Below, one piece after another: positions 12,538-23,471 of a stretch of 64,000 nucleotides of DNA. Where the stretch lies: NCBI GenBank assembly GCA_034509925.1, contig CM067529.1:5835001-5899000 (forward strand), given 5' to 3'. Under the pieces are notes generated by a model. The model was not told the DNA's origin. It saw nothing but the letters and a program-made list of their open reading frames with translations, and did no database searches. How positions within the stretch are numbered: the first letter of the stretch is position 1; every line of letters starts with the position of its first letter. Source of the stretch: Hirudinaria manillensis (taxonomy: Eukaryota > Annelida > Clitellata > Hirudinida > Hirudinidae). A program made the position numbers and the translations under genes.

Positions 12538-13013
12538 CTAGTATCTTCTTTGAAAGCTTCCTGCTCCTGCTGGGCCACCCCTTCCACCTCTAGCTGCACC
12601 AAATGAGCGACCTCTACCTCTGGTAGCTGTAAATTAAAAGGTTGATTAATACAATGTTTACAAAGAACATAAAATAATCGAGCGCTAAACAAACCTTGAG
12701 TCTTCAATATGGCCGATTTCCCACGTCCGGCACCGACACCGATACCTTTGCCTTGTGTCTTCTTGAACATAGGCGCATTCTTCAGCATATCAGGCAAGAT
12801 GAGAAAGCGAACTTTGCTTCCTCGTATGTAAACAGTTTCTAATTGTGCGGTTCTACCGTCACGATAAGTGACCGAAACTGATGAAAATTGGCAGTTCATG
12901 TTATCTTCGGCTTCCACTAATTTGCCTCTATAGATTTCTCCAGTGTCTGTTTCGCAAGTAACCGTATGGCCCTCTGCTTCATGCAGAACTTTAATGGGAA
13001 CTCCGATAGACAT
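12538..13013 (-). CDS. SNRPD3: Small nuclear ribonucleoprotein Sm D3, copy 4
   Basis: Exons 13013-12695 and 12626-12538 encode 135 residues, with the same intron position and an intact Arg-Gly tail. It keeps the GVPIKVLHE reading found in copy 1, whereas copies 2 and 3 read GVPLKVLHE. The array therefore looks like a mosaic. This is the outermost copy; the shared spacer block continues to about 13.66 kb. The longer upstream in-frame extension of copies 2-3 is interrupted here, supporting the MSIGVP start. Confidence 0.94.
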
Positions 13014-13660
13014 TATATGCTGCGATAGTGAAACCAATACAAATCCACAACCAAAAAACTCGATCGCGAAGCCGATAGCTTCACTACCAAAGTTAATAAA
13101 TCTTACTTTATTACCTTTTAAGCAATAAAATTTTTAAATTATAAAATTAAATGAACAATTTTAATTATTATATTTTTAATTTATTAAATTGCATTTAATT
13201 TAGATAAAATTTATGTTGATCTTGGTTGATAGAGCATATATTATATAAGTTCTTTCAAATAGACGATTTAACTTGTAGAATTTTTTGAGACAATTTTTCG
13301 GTTTCAATAAAAAAACTTTATGTTTAAACAAATTAATGACCTCCATTAAAATTAAGATATCATAGAAAGCTATGATAAAGTACATTACCTAAAGTAGGCA
13401 CTCCCTTGTTTGCTATAGCACAATATTTACTATTGACATGAACAGTGTGTGAAATAATGAATATAACAAACTTTAAATTCGTAATAACCGAATGTTTCTT
13501 ATAAGTTGCAGAATTAATCCTCCTTAAATGATCGCGAACTCATCTCTCTCCTTATCAGAATAGCAGGCTGGGTCCGTAAATCTTCGCATCGTTTGGTGAC
13601 AAATTGATTTGTATTTTGTATTTTTACAATCTCTTTATTTGCGAAAGTATCCATATAGAA

Positions 13661-15162
13661 TGTTAAGGCACTCCCTTATGATGACGACAACGATGATGGG
13701 TGTATTTCGTAACGAGGATGGTAAAGAAGTTTTTAACAAGAATAAAGTTAGTGATAATGATGGAGACAATAATAAGAAAGAAATATAATAATGTTAATAA
13801 TGACAGTGCATTTTTAAAGAAAATAGTACATTTATGAATTTATTCAGCCCGTCGATACATTGATTCCGTATTTGCTGGGTTGCACTGCATGGGGTTAAAT
13901 TCCGTCAGATCTGTTTTAAGCAGAATTATTGTCAGTTTGAGTGCAAACCTGGCATTTTCCACATGCGCGAAGCAACAAGCATCGATTTTTTTGGAAGAAT
14001 TTCGAAGAAGAAGGTGAAACCTTCCAAGTCCTGTGGGCGTATTGGAAGAAATTCCCGATCAAAACCTACTTTTGAAGTCATATAATTGTCTGGCATAAGC
14101 GGTATCCCATCTTTCCCGCGACTCCTGTTCCATCTTCGCGACCAACCATCTGGCGTCCTTACCAGTGCCTGGGAGTAGGCGATATATTTGACATCGGGAC
14201 GTCGCTTCATATGCCAGAATGTTATCTTTCTCGTTGCCTTGACGTCTTAGTGAGTATATACCATATAGATGATATGTAAGGCATCTTATATAGCATTCAT
14301 ATAATAAATGTTTTATTAAGAAATGTTTGGGAATTGTTTCCTCCAACAATTTCATATTCTCCGTTATCAGAAGGCCACCTCATCTTAAGACGGTTCACAT
14401 TTTGGAAAATCCCCCTTGTCAAAGGATGAAGCATTGAAGAAAAAATTTAAGCGACGAGTTGTAATCACGTTATTTACCCTATGAATTCACGCCAATGCGA
14501 ACAAAGCGATGCCTGTTCAGCTTATAACGGCGCATACTTTTTCATAGTACTTTATAAGATATGTGCCAAAAGACAGGTATGTACAAAAAGACAGGTATGT
14601 GCAGACTTGTCGTAGGTGGAAATTAAAAATTGGTCAAGAAGGTGAATTTTATTAGGTAATTAATATTTGGTGGTAACTTTTATTTATATTATTAAATAAA
14701 ATAAATTCGTAAAGCCATGTTTTTGGATTAGACCTCTAATAAAAAGAGTATCAAGGAGCATATAAGTAATATTAATTGAATAATATGTGTTTCCTGTTTC
14801 TTTAAAGAAAATTTTCAGCATCTTTTCTGTATTGTCTTAATAGTATCGCAAATCGAATAGTGACGATCACATGAATTTGTATTCGCATATTTTAATTGAC
14901 ATGCCGCGCAATAGATATTAGCCATGAATATAGTCGTTTATTAAACATATTTCACCTGGGATCTATAATTAGCATTATCACGCAAGCGTATTTTACATAG
15001 AACTTGGTATTGCAGCACCAATTTGCATTCTATAAATATCGATATTTTATGTAAAGATATCATTCTAGTTATTGAAAACCTCGAAACGAGTTATGGTCGA
15101 TATATTTAATATTTGATATAAGCAATACAAATCAGTATAAGTTGATCATTTTGAATGTAAAG
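13661..15162. other. Intergenic, with two overlapping unresolved minus-strand frames
   Basis: No recognised gene. Two overlapping minus-strand frames (14355-14059 and 14210-13932) have a protein-like composition, with words such as LPGTGKDARWLVAKMEQESR and REFLPIRPQDLEGFTFFFE, but I recognise no family and cannot join them by a clear intron. From about 14528 onward the DNA is the left edge of the segment duplicated at 40.3 kb. An 18-bp word containing aaaagacaggtatgt is repeated in tandem at 14565-14607. Confidence 0.4.
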
Positions 15163-18100
15163 ATGATTGGGAATATAAAGTATGTCGACATATTACTTTC
15201 TGATGGGAAGACCATGTATTTCCCTGGCGAGGAGGTGAGCGGGGTTTGTATAGTGGACATAGTAAAAGAATCTCGAGTGATATTTATTCGGATTACCATG
15301 AGTGGCCGATCCGATGTTAGTTGGTCAACAACTGATGCGGAGGGAAACACAACGTATTATGGTTCAACAATTGATTGTTTGAACCACACTCAAAATCTAT
15401 TTGACAATGGTGAGCTCGGAAGTTATCAACATTTTATTTGAACCATTCAGTTGAAATGTTTTGTTATTCAAGTTTATGACAAATCACACTATACATTTTT
15501 TTCCATGTTTGCCTCGTACTTTTCTAACAGATATAAAATATTTTGTCAGGTTCTCTATATTGCTCTATAGTTTTCATAAAATTCTATAAAAGTATATGAA
15601 TGAAGCACATGACGGACACTTATGCATAACAATAGTGATGTCAGAATCAAATTATAAATAAGTAATTTATTTTCTTAGTAAATGCGACAGACTCTAATGA
15701 TAAGAGTTAAAAAGAAAGTTTGTGTATGATTCTTCCATCACCTGAATAAGATACACCAAGAAGAAAGTGTTCAAATACTAAAGAATAATGCTTGTTGCAT
15801 GACAGAAAGTGAATCATCTGTAGATGATGATGACTAGGATATCATGGACAATTGGATTTTATGCAAACAGTCTCCCAGGCTAAACGAAATGATCTCATTC
15901 AAGATTTAAACTCGACAAAATTCTCACTAACACTTCTAGGATAATCTTTAAAAGCCAAGAATTTACTGGCACCCAGTTCAACTTGCTCATGTTACTTAAA
16001 CCCCAAAGAAGAGTTTTCATGCTATCTAGTAAAGATGGAACTTTGCTGTTTTGCAAATAATCACAAATTGATCACTCAGCTGTGGGTTATCAACAAATGA
16101 ATTAAGATCTTTCATGATTTAGAAAAAAGTTAAAAAATAATGGAAACATAAATGTGTATTACCGTTGTGGCAAATGGGAACTTGAGAAAATATTGTAATG
16201 CTTCTTCAGAACATAAACATAAAGTAGTTGATTTATGGTTAAATTTATTCAAAATTGCCATAATATTTGTGTGTCTGGTAGCAGAGCAAATGTTCTTGCC
16301 GACAAAGAAAATATTAAAATTGCAGTTTTTGCGATAGATATTTAATTATTTATTTGAAATCAGTATCTTAAATTATATAATACAAAATATTGTGTTACAT
16401 ATGCAACAACATGCCTTTATCTCATGTTTTTAAGAATAGAATTGAAATTCCTTTCAGAAAATAACTTTGAAGAGAGAACTCTGACTGTAGGCAGGAATGA
16501 ATTCAGTTTTACCTTCACCCTTCCAACGGAGTTCGTAGTTATTGACCGATTGGCTTTACACTAGGTGAACTTGATATGCTATGGTTATTGTTTGTTGTGT
16601 ATTTCCTTTGCAGAGGCATTCCTATGTCATTTGAGGGAACGTGTGGAAATATCAGGTATGAGCTGAAGGTTGAAATAGGACAAAAGTGGAATCCTTTTAA
16701 CGTTAAATTTAGAAAAGACTTTACTGTGATCACAGCTCATGACATCAATAGACTTGATTTACAGGTAGACTTAATGTACATTTCAAAATCATACTATGTT
16801 TTAATAAATGTATAAGGTTCTGTTATCTGGTACTGTTACTTATGTTATACTATTGGTATCTTATTTGTAATGTTTAATTTTTTAAAGCAATAGTTCTAAA
16901 TAATTTTTGATAATTTGACTAGAGTCCATTACAACTCACCGCCGAACAACGTGTATGCGGCTTTTGCTGCAAATTCAATGCTGTTTCGGTCACTGCTCGA
17001 ATAACTGGGACAGGATATTGTCCAGGTATATCAATAGATTTCTTTCGATTTAAAAAAAATGCCCCGCATTGCAGATTTATGTTCTTCCGTGAAGCTCGTC
17101 ACAATACGAGAGACTGAGTTGCTAATTACATTAATTTTGGCTTGACCTGACCAAACACTTTAATCTTCCAGCAAATGACTTGCATTCTTTGCTCATATTC
17201 GGATGGTGCCTGTGAGATCACTCCCTTTATTTTGTAAGCTTTATGATCGTTGAATAGCTGAGGACGATATTGAATGGGGGTCGAGATTGTTTCGTAAGAC
17301 TAGTGAGATCGCCCTTTGTACAGCAAACTGGAAAAGTGTCAGACTTGTAGGCCAACAAGCCAGTTGTGGATTGAGCTATATCACAGTATATGGGATTATC
17401 GAAATTAATCCGTTCAGTTGTAACTGATAGCTGATAGAGTGACTGATAGCTCCGCATCTACCTGTGTATGACATCAGTGATACTGGACTGTGCGTATATC
17501 TAATTCCCTTAAGTTTTGAATAAGATTAACTCCAGCTCTAGGATCAATCACAGCACCAATGTGCTCCTCTGTTCATAAATCATGAAAATTTACTGTTCAA
17601 TCTGTTCAGGACGTTTTACTGGTAGCAATAGTTACTATAAAAAAAGATTTAGAGATCATACCTGGGAAATAGTCTAATTGATAGAAATCTAACAAATTAT
17701 TGTTTACATAATCTGGATAAATCGAAAATAAAGACAACATGAAGGCAATAACAACAATAATTACAAATAGAGGAAAGCCCTCGAGCTTCAGCCTCTCATT
17801 TGATAAATAGATGTTGTTTGGGAACAAATGAAGTTTTTCTAAGGAAAAGCCAAAATAATAAATATTGAAGGGCATAATATCTGAATTTAAGGACTTAAAC
17901 TAATTACCAATGAGCTGGTTTAAACAATTAAAGAGCAGATAAGAGAATTGAAGGAAGTCACCTTGTTTCGATAACAAAGAACATGAAGATAGCGGATAGA
18001 AAATAAGTTATTATCATTGGCGAGTTCCAAACCTACTTTATGGAAGCGAAAACTACCTCGAGGCTTAAATGTAACTAATGTTGTTTTTCCTACATTGACT

Positions 18101-20345
18101 GGCACACGTTCTGAATATGCTCTCAAACGAATAATGAGCTCTTATAAAGAAAACACTACCAATATGGTTGAACGATATTCAAGTTTCTAAACCGATCCAT
18201 TGAAATTGTTTCAGGTCAATCAGTTGCAGTTTCAGCTGAATTTTCGAATCAGTCCTCAAGAAAAGTTTTGCCCCTCATTACATTTAAGCAAGTTCAAGCC
18301 TTCTTTTGTACTGGAGGTGGCCGACGTTTATCTAAATTAACACTGGCAGAAGTGAAAGGTTTGTGGAAAAAATTGCGATTTTTATTCGTTATTGATATTG
18401 TTGATGAAATTTCATAATTTTAGGAAATCCTTTGAAAGCTCACGATCGAACATCATGGACAAACCAGTTTACCATTCCCCCTGCCATTCCAACATTTGAT
18501 GCTGGCAATATCAAGGTTCAATACTATTTAAAGGTTAGAATGCATAGAGTCTCGATTTTTCATGCTTGGAAACTATGCCTTATTGAACAAAGCGCACAGA
18601 AACCACAAGAATCTTAATTTCCCGAAAACTCGCTAAATATAAGTCTAATAATATTAAATCTTAGTTATTATGCCATTTTATTAGTTTCAAAGCATTTTGT
18701 AAAATTGCAAGTAATTTGGATCATCATAAATTGTAAAATTTGCACAATAGTATTTCAAAGCCACCCAAAAGCCATGAGAACATTCGTTTTTAGGACAGTA
18801 ATACATGAAATTGATGTTAGTTACGCAATAAAATAATTTTATATGTGTAACACTGGTGTATAAATCAGTGAAAATAAAAAAATTTTTAAGGTTATAAAAT
18901 TATTATTTTATAAATGACCGGAGAGAAATATTGACAAGAAGAGGGAGCAGTTTGAAGCCTTAATACAAGCAAATTAATTGCTCAAAAATATTGCCAAAGA
19001 GCTCAATCGATCCAAGACTGTCATCTGGAACTTTATATAGTTTATATAATAATATGATATAACATAATAATATAATATCATAACTAGATAATAAAGGAAT
19101 ATGGACCAGGAAATAATTGTGGGAGGTCAAAGAAAATTACGCTTTGTCAGCAGAGACTACTTATAGGAAAAGCTTCGAATGGTTTTTAAGCAAGTCAAAT
19201 TAGAAATAAAATTAAGAGTAAAATTGTAAAAGTACAATGTTAAATTATTTTTTAAATTAAAGATTCCAGCCAATGTATTAAATTTCTTTCAAAATCAAAA
19301 TCATTTTAATTCCTGACTTATAAAATTATAGGGCGAGCCCGTGGTTTTTGTTCTCTCTATGTACTCCACTGTGATTTGCTAACTTTGTGTTTGTGTTCTG
19401 GTGTTTACTGAATTGGAATCATTTTTAAATATAAGTTTATTGTCACTTCCTATTTAATTTCATTTATTTTAATTACATTCTAGCGATATATACAACAATG
19501 CCTATCAGTCAATTTGTGATGGAAACTATCAATCCAATCAACGTAATAATATTTGATAAGAAATTTTAGTCATGAAAAGTTTTGATATTGTTGTGATGCT
19601 GTCGAATTTAATTAACATGTTGTATAACAATGCACTTAAATGATTCCCAATAAATTACCAGGTATCCCTTTATATTTCTTTCGCTCGGAAACCTGCAGTT
19701 CGAATACCAATCACGATAGGAAACGTTGCCTACAATGCAGGACCGAGTTCCCAGGACAGCATTAATCCTCAAATCTCAGCATCATCAACAGCAACTAACA
19801 TGCATCCTCAATTTCCAACTCCTGCACCTTTCAACGCAGATCTTCAGTTTCCAATGCCAATCGCTCCATCTGACATGTTTCAGAAGTTTCCAATTTTGAA
19901 TCTACTTGCAGGGGGGAATACTTTGTTGCCAGGCATGTCTTATTTACCTGATGATTCTTATCCACCTCAAGCTCGCCATGAATATGAAAATGTGCCGTCT
20001 CCACCACATCAAGAAAACTCTGGAAATTCTTCGGGAAGTTAGTGAATATACATTTACTTAAATCTTAAAAGTATTAATATATAAAGTCATATAAATATTT
20101 ACTTAAATCTTAATATTGAAATTGGATCACTAATTTCAGTTTTGTGACATCCAACCATGAAGATGAATACTAAGATACTACGTTGTGGTGACAGTAAAAT
20201 GACAAATGCTGGACTCTCAAATTCCCGAGTTACGTTTGTTAGATGGAAGGGAGCTTATAGACTAACACACCGAAAAAATACGAAAGGGATTAATTATTTG
20301 CGTTTTTCGTTAGGTACCCATATTGACCTACTTTCCCCAAAGTCA
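14528..20345. repeat. Segmental duplication, copy A
   Basis: About 5.8 kb that reappears, in the same orientation and with high identity, at 40263-47251. It contains arrestin gene A with introns and flanks. The left edge lies near a short tandem repeat. The right edge is near ccccaaagtca at about 20336-20346, where copy B switches to other sequence. Differences are scattered substitutions plus several insertions in copy B. Confidence 0.9.
15163..20042 (+). CDS. ARRDC: Alpha-arrestin (arrestin domain-containing protein), paralog A
   Basis: Seven exons in phase: 15163-15409, 16458-16530, 16614-16764, 16923-17025, 18215-18358, 18424-18533, 19662-20042; 402 residues. The arrestin N-terminal domain is seen from VDILLSDGKTMYFPGEEVSG to the SFEG...GNIRYELKVEIGQKWNPF segment. 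The C-terminal domain runs from TAEQRVCGFCCKFNAVSVTA through VSAEFSNQSSRKVLPLITFK to IPITIGNVAYN. Alpha-arrestins are adaptors that normally recruit NEDD4-type ubiquitin ligases to membrane cargo through PPxY motifs. Here the tail has no PPxY: the position matching the first motif of paralog C reads SPPHQ, and the final two exons of C are missing because the frame stops at 20042. A cryptic donor (gttagt) remains at the old exon end. I chose ATG 15163 to match paralog C. Confidence 0.9.
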
Positions 20346-20925
20346 AACGAGGATTGGCTGAAATGCTTACCACGGACACTTGGTTTTGCATATAAGAATT
20401 CATTAAGATCTTTTGCAATTATCTTATATGACAAATCAAGTTTGTAAATACATGCCTTCCCTAATTCAGATGATGCTGTTAAAGTCAGAAGAAAATCAAG
20501 AATTGCCTTAACCTAGTTGTTATATCGATTTCATCTATTTTTCGATTTCTTGATTTTCTCGAACTCTGTAGAATCAGCATGCTTTTTGGAGCATTACTAT
20601 AAAAGTTTGATTACTTTGCAATAATTACTGACTGTTTCGCTATAAGTTAGGATGGAGAAAGTCGTTGGCAGGCTGATTGTAAAATATAAATTGCCCCTTT
20701 TCATCTAAATAATTGAACTTTATTAAACCTAAATTAACGTTCAACATTTTAGTTTGTCGCCACTAAAATGAAGGTGCCGATAGGACCATGAAAAAAATTG
20801 CCACTATAGTCTGATGTCGCATTGAGACTACAATAAATATTAAGTTAAATAGGTAAATTTATTTATGTACAAATTGTCATCGTAAAAAGACACTTAGTTA
20901 ACTGTCTTATATTTTATGTGAGACT
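20043..20925. other. Intergenic, downstream of arrestin A
   Basis: Contains the end of the duplicated segment (to about 20345) and a possible relic acceptor at 20141 (aatttcag) that would add only two codons before a stop. An open frame at 20157-20447 has no recognisable domain and is broken in copy B, so it is not called as a gene. Confidence 0.6.
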
Positions 20926-21535
20926 TCAAGCATCTTGGGATTTGTCGTCTTCGGTCTGAAATTCTGAGTTATCTTCTGCTAGGTTTTTTGTTTTAGCATG
21001 TTTTGTCCGTTTCTTTGGTTTTTTTATTAACAGTTCAGAATCTTGAAGTTTATCTAAATCTAAATCTAAATCTTTATCTTTACCTTTATTTTTATCTTTA
21101 TCGTTTCCTTTATTTTTATCTTTATCTTTCTTTTTATCTTTATCTTTATCTTTATCTTTACCTTTATCTTTATCTTTATCTTTATCTTTATCTTTATCTT
21201 TATCTTTATCTTTATCTTTATCTTTAACTTTAACTTTAACTTTATCTTTATCTTTATCTTTATCTTTATCTTTATCTTTATCTTTATCTTTATCTTTATC
21301 TTTATCTTTATCTTTATCTTTATCTTTATCTTTATCTTTACCTTTATCTTTATCTTTATCTTTATCTTTATCTTTATCTTTAACTTTAACTTTATCTTTA
21401 TCTTTATCTTTCTTTTTATCTTTATCTTTTTTATCTTTATCTTTTTTATCCTTTTTATCTTTTTTACCTTTTTTATCTTTTTTATCTTTATCTTTATCTT
21501 TATCTTTATCTTCCTCTTCCTCTTCTTCTTCTTCT

Positions 21536-21574
<39 letters not shown>

Positions 21575-22014
21575 TCCTCTTCATCTTTATTTATATCGGT
21601 CGCGTTCAACAACATTTCACCCCCTTCATCTTTCTCAGCTACATCCGATGGCCCATCCATACTCTCGTTATCTTTATTCAGTTTTAATGTCAGTCTCATG
21701 AGCTTCTCATGCCTTAAGGCAATGTCTCTCATTTGTGGCATTCTCCCTATATGTACAATACGGTCATTCGGTTTAACAGTGAAAATGATAAGAAATGATT
21801 ATTAAAAGAAGTCTCTTACTTTTGTGCCAATAAATAATGAGGGCGTATGTAATTCGAAGAAGGAGTAGCATGAGTACATATACCAACAAACTGATTGCGT
21901 AATATTTCTTATCGATCATAACCTTGTCTGATTCCTCCGTATCTGTTGTGTCGTAGACAACTCCATTAAAATGAATCCATATAAGAAAAGTTAGGCCACG
22001 GTAAATGATTAAAA
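20926..22014 (-). CDS. Putative single-pass membrane protein with Glu-rich and Lys-Asp repeat tail (partial)
   Basis: Two exons are supported on the minus strand: a membrane exon ending at 21820 (open up to about 22014, 5' limit not found) and a long exon 21746-20926. The first encodes NGVVYDTTDTEESDK and then a hydrophobic helix (YYAISLLVYVLMLLLLRITY), ending in YWHK. The second begins RRMPQMRDIALRHEKLMRL, passes a run of about 27 glutamates, then some 120 residues of almost pure Lys-Asp dipeptides, and ends in a unique basic-then-acidic tail (KKPKKRTKHAK...QTEDDKSQDA). I recognise no family. The unique sequence on both sides of the repeat stays in frame, which supports translation of the repeat. 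No start codon or signal peptide was found; earlier exons are probably missing. Confidence 0.5.
21059..21587. repeat. Coding hexanucleotide (ATCTTT) and trinucleotide (CTT/TTC) microsatellite
   Basis: Long array of the hexamer tttatc/atcttt with sporadic variants (tttacc, tttaac, ttttttatc), adjoining a cttctt/cctctt array at about 21512-21587. Read on the minus strand it gives the Lys-Asp and poly-Glu tracts of the overlapping gene. Variants almost all keep the frame. Confidence 0.95.
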
Positions 22015-23471
22015 ATTAATTGCAATTCAAATATAAAAACAATTGATAAAGAGTTTATTAACTAGCTTTAAAGTCAGAATGTTAATCAAAATAATTTTTT
22101 AAATTAAAGAATACATTAGAACATGGAAACTAAATAAAATAAGCGACACAATATCAGCATGTGTATATAATCAATCTAGTCCGTTGCTTCCAAACCCTTG
22201 TCAAACCCGAGAGAATTCCCCGTATGTTTTGCATATAGATTTATTTAAAGGGTAAATATGCTTCACTATATGGTTTTAATGTTGCATAAGTGGGGTTTTT
22301 AGTGACGGATCTAGAGTGGATCTTTGAAGGGGGATATTTGGAAGAGGGGGAAATGAACCGAGCAAAATGAATGAAAATAAAATTTAAAGGTTAGTATGCC
22401 TTCCTCTGGTTGTCAGGCTTCAATATTTTTTCTCTCTTGAATCAACCCCCTTAGATCCGCCAATGTTAACGAGATCATTCAAATGATCTTTGACTGCCAG
22501 CTTTTATTGTTGTGAAGGTGAAGTCATACATTATATTCACATGCCGAGCCTTATTATATTAACTATTATAATGGACTCATTTTAGATGGTTACGATATAG
22601 TCGATAGTATGAAATAAATTTGAAAAGTAACCCTTTTTAATCGATAAATTCCTCATTGTAACAAAGAATTTAATTTATGTTGTGATTTTGCCTCCGTCTT
22701 TGCTGACGTTGACTTTTGGTTGACATATCTTTGATTTAAACTGTTTTATGGTTAAAACTAGGTTAATACATAATCACTACAAAAACTAAACAAAACAACT
22801 TTTTAAATAAAAATAAAAAAACCTTCGCGGTTTTTCTCAAAACGTGAAAAAAAAAGAATCAACTTATCACCATGCGTAAAGTCTGTCGCAACTTAAACGT
22901 CGAGAGAAAAAAGTTTTTTTTATTATATATAAAAAGAGAAGGCATGGCTAAGCTTAATACTTATTTATAACTATCCCCTTTGTATTCGATATGCATCATT
23001 TGATCAATGTCAGTAATTTTTACTTAATTAGTTTTTCATATAAAAGTATAAAAGAGAGGTTTGTTATGTTAAATCTGTGTGAGCGCTGCCATTTTATCGT
23101 TTTGTTTATCAAATCTCGGTAAGAACATGGAGCAGAGCCATAAGTTGTATTTCGTTTGAAATAGTAATCGTAATAACGAAGGATTGTAGAATGTTGTAAA
23201 GGAGGTGCTAATTTAGACTGACCATTATTTTGCTAATCTGGTCTCAGCTGTTTTGATTTTGCTGGACAGATGAGTGATCGTCAGCGCCAATTTTGAAAGG
23301 TTGATAAATTGTAGTTTATAACTTGAATGGGCTCTTCTGGCTTTTTTTATTATCTCTTATAAATAATCTTTAAAATTTTTATGAAACATTTGTTTATTAC
23401 TTGTAGCCCCAATTCAACTTAAAATTAAGTTGCTTCTCACCACTTAAATTCATTTTTTAATAGTTCCAGTG
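22015..23471. other. Intergenic, membrane-protein gene to arrestin C
   Basis: AT-rich. I see no coding exon, RNA gene or repeat that I can support. It must contain the arrestin C promoter and perhaps the missing 5' exons of the minus-strand gene. Confidence 0.5.

Larger units (their letters stand above)
9320..13660. repeat. Tandem gene-plus-spacer repeat carrying SmD3 copies 2-4
   Basis: Three consecutive units of about 1.5-1.65 kb each hold one SmD3 gene followed, on the plus strand, by a conserved spacer. The same order of words recurs in each spacer: a stretch near aattaagatatcatagaaag (10149, 11776, 13347), then cattacct...gtaggcactcccttgttt, then aaattcgtaataaccgaatg. Units 2 and 3 are the most alike. 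Small indels and changes in microsatellites separate them. Confidence 0.85.

Noticed and set aside
20157..20447. Plus-strand frame downstream of arrestin A
   Set aside because: The corresponding region in copy B is broken by insertions, and the product has no recognisable domain.
21003..21227. Plus-strand frame of repeating Leu-Tyr
   Set aside because: Antisense reading of the hexanucleotide repeat; no unique coding sequence at either end.
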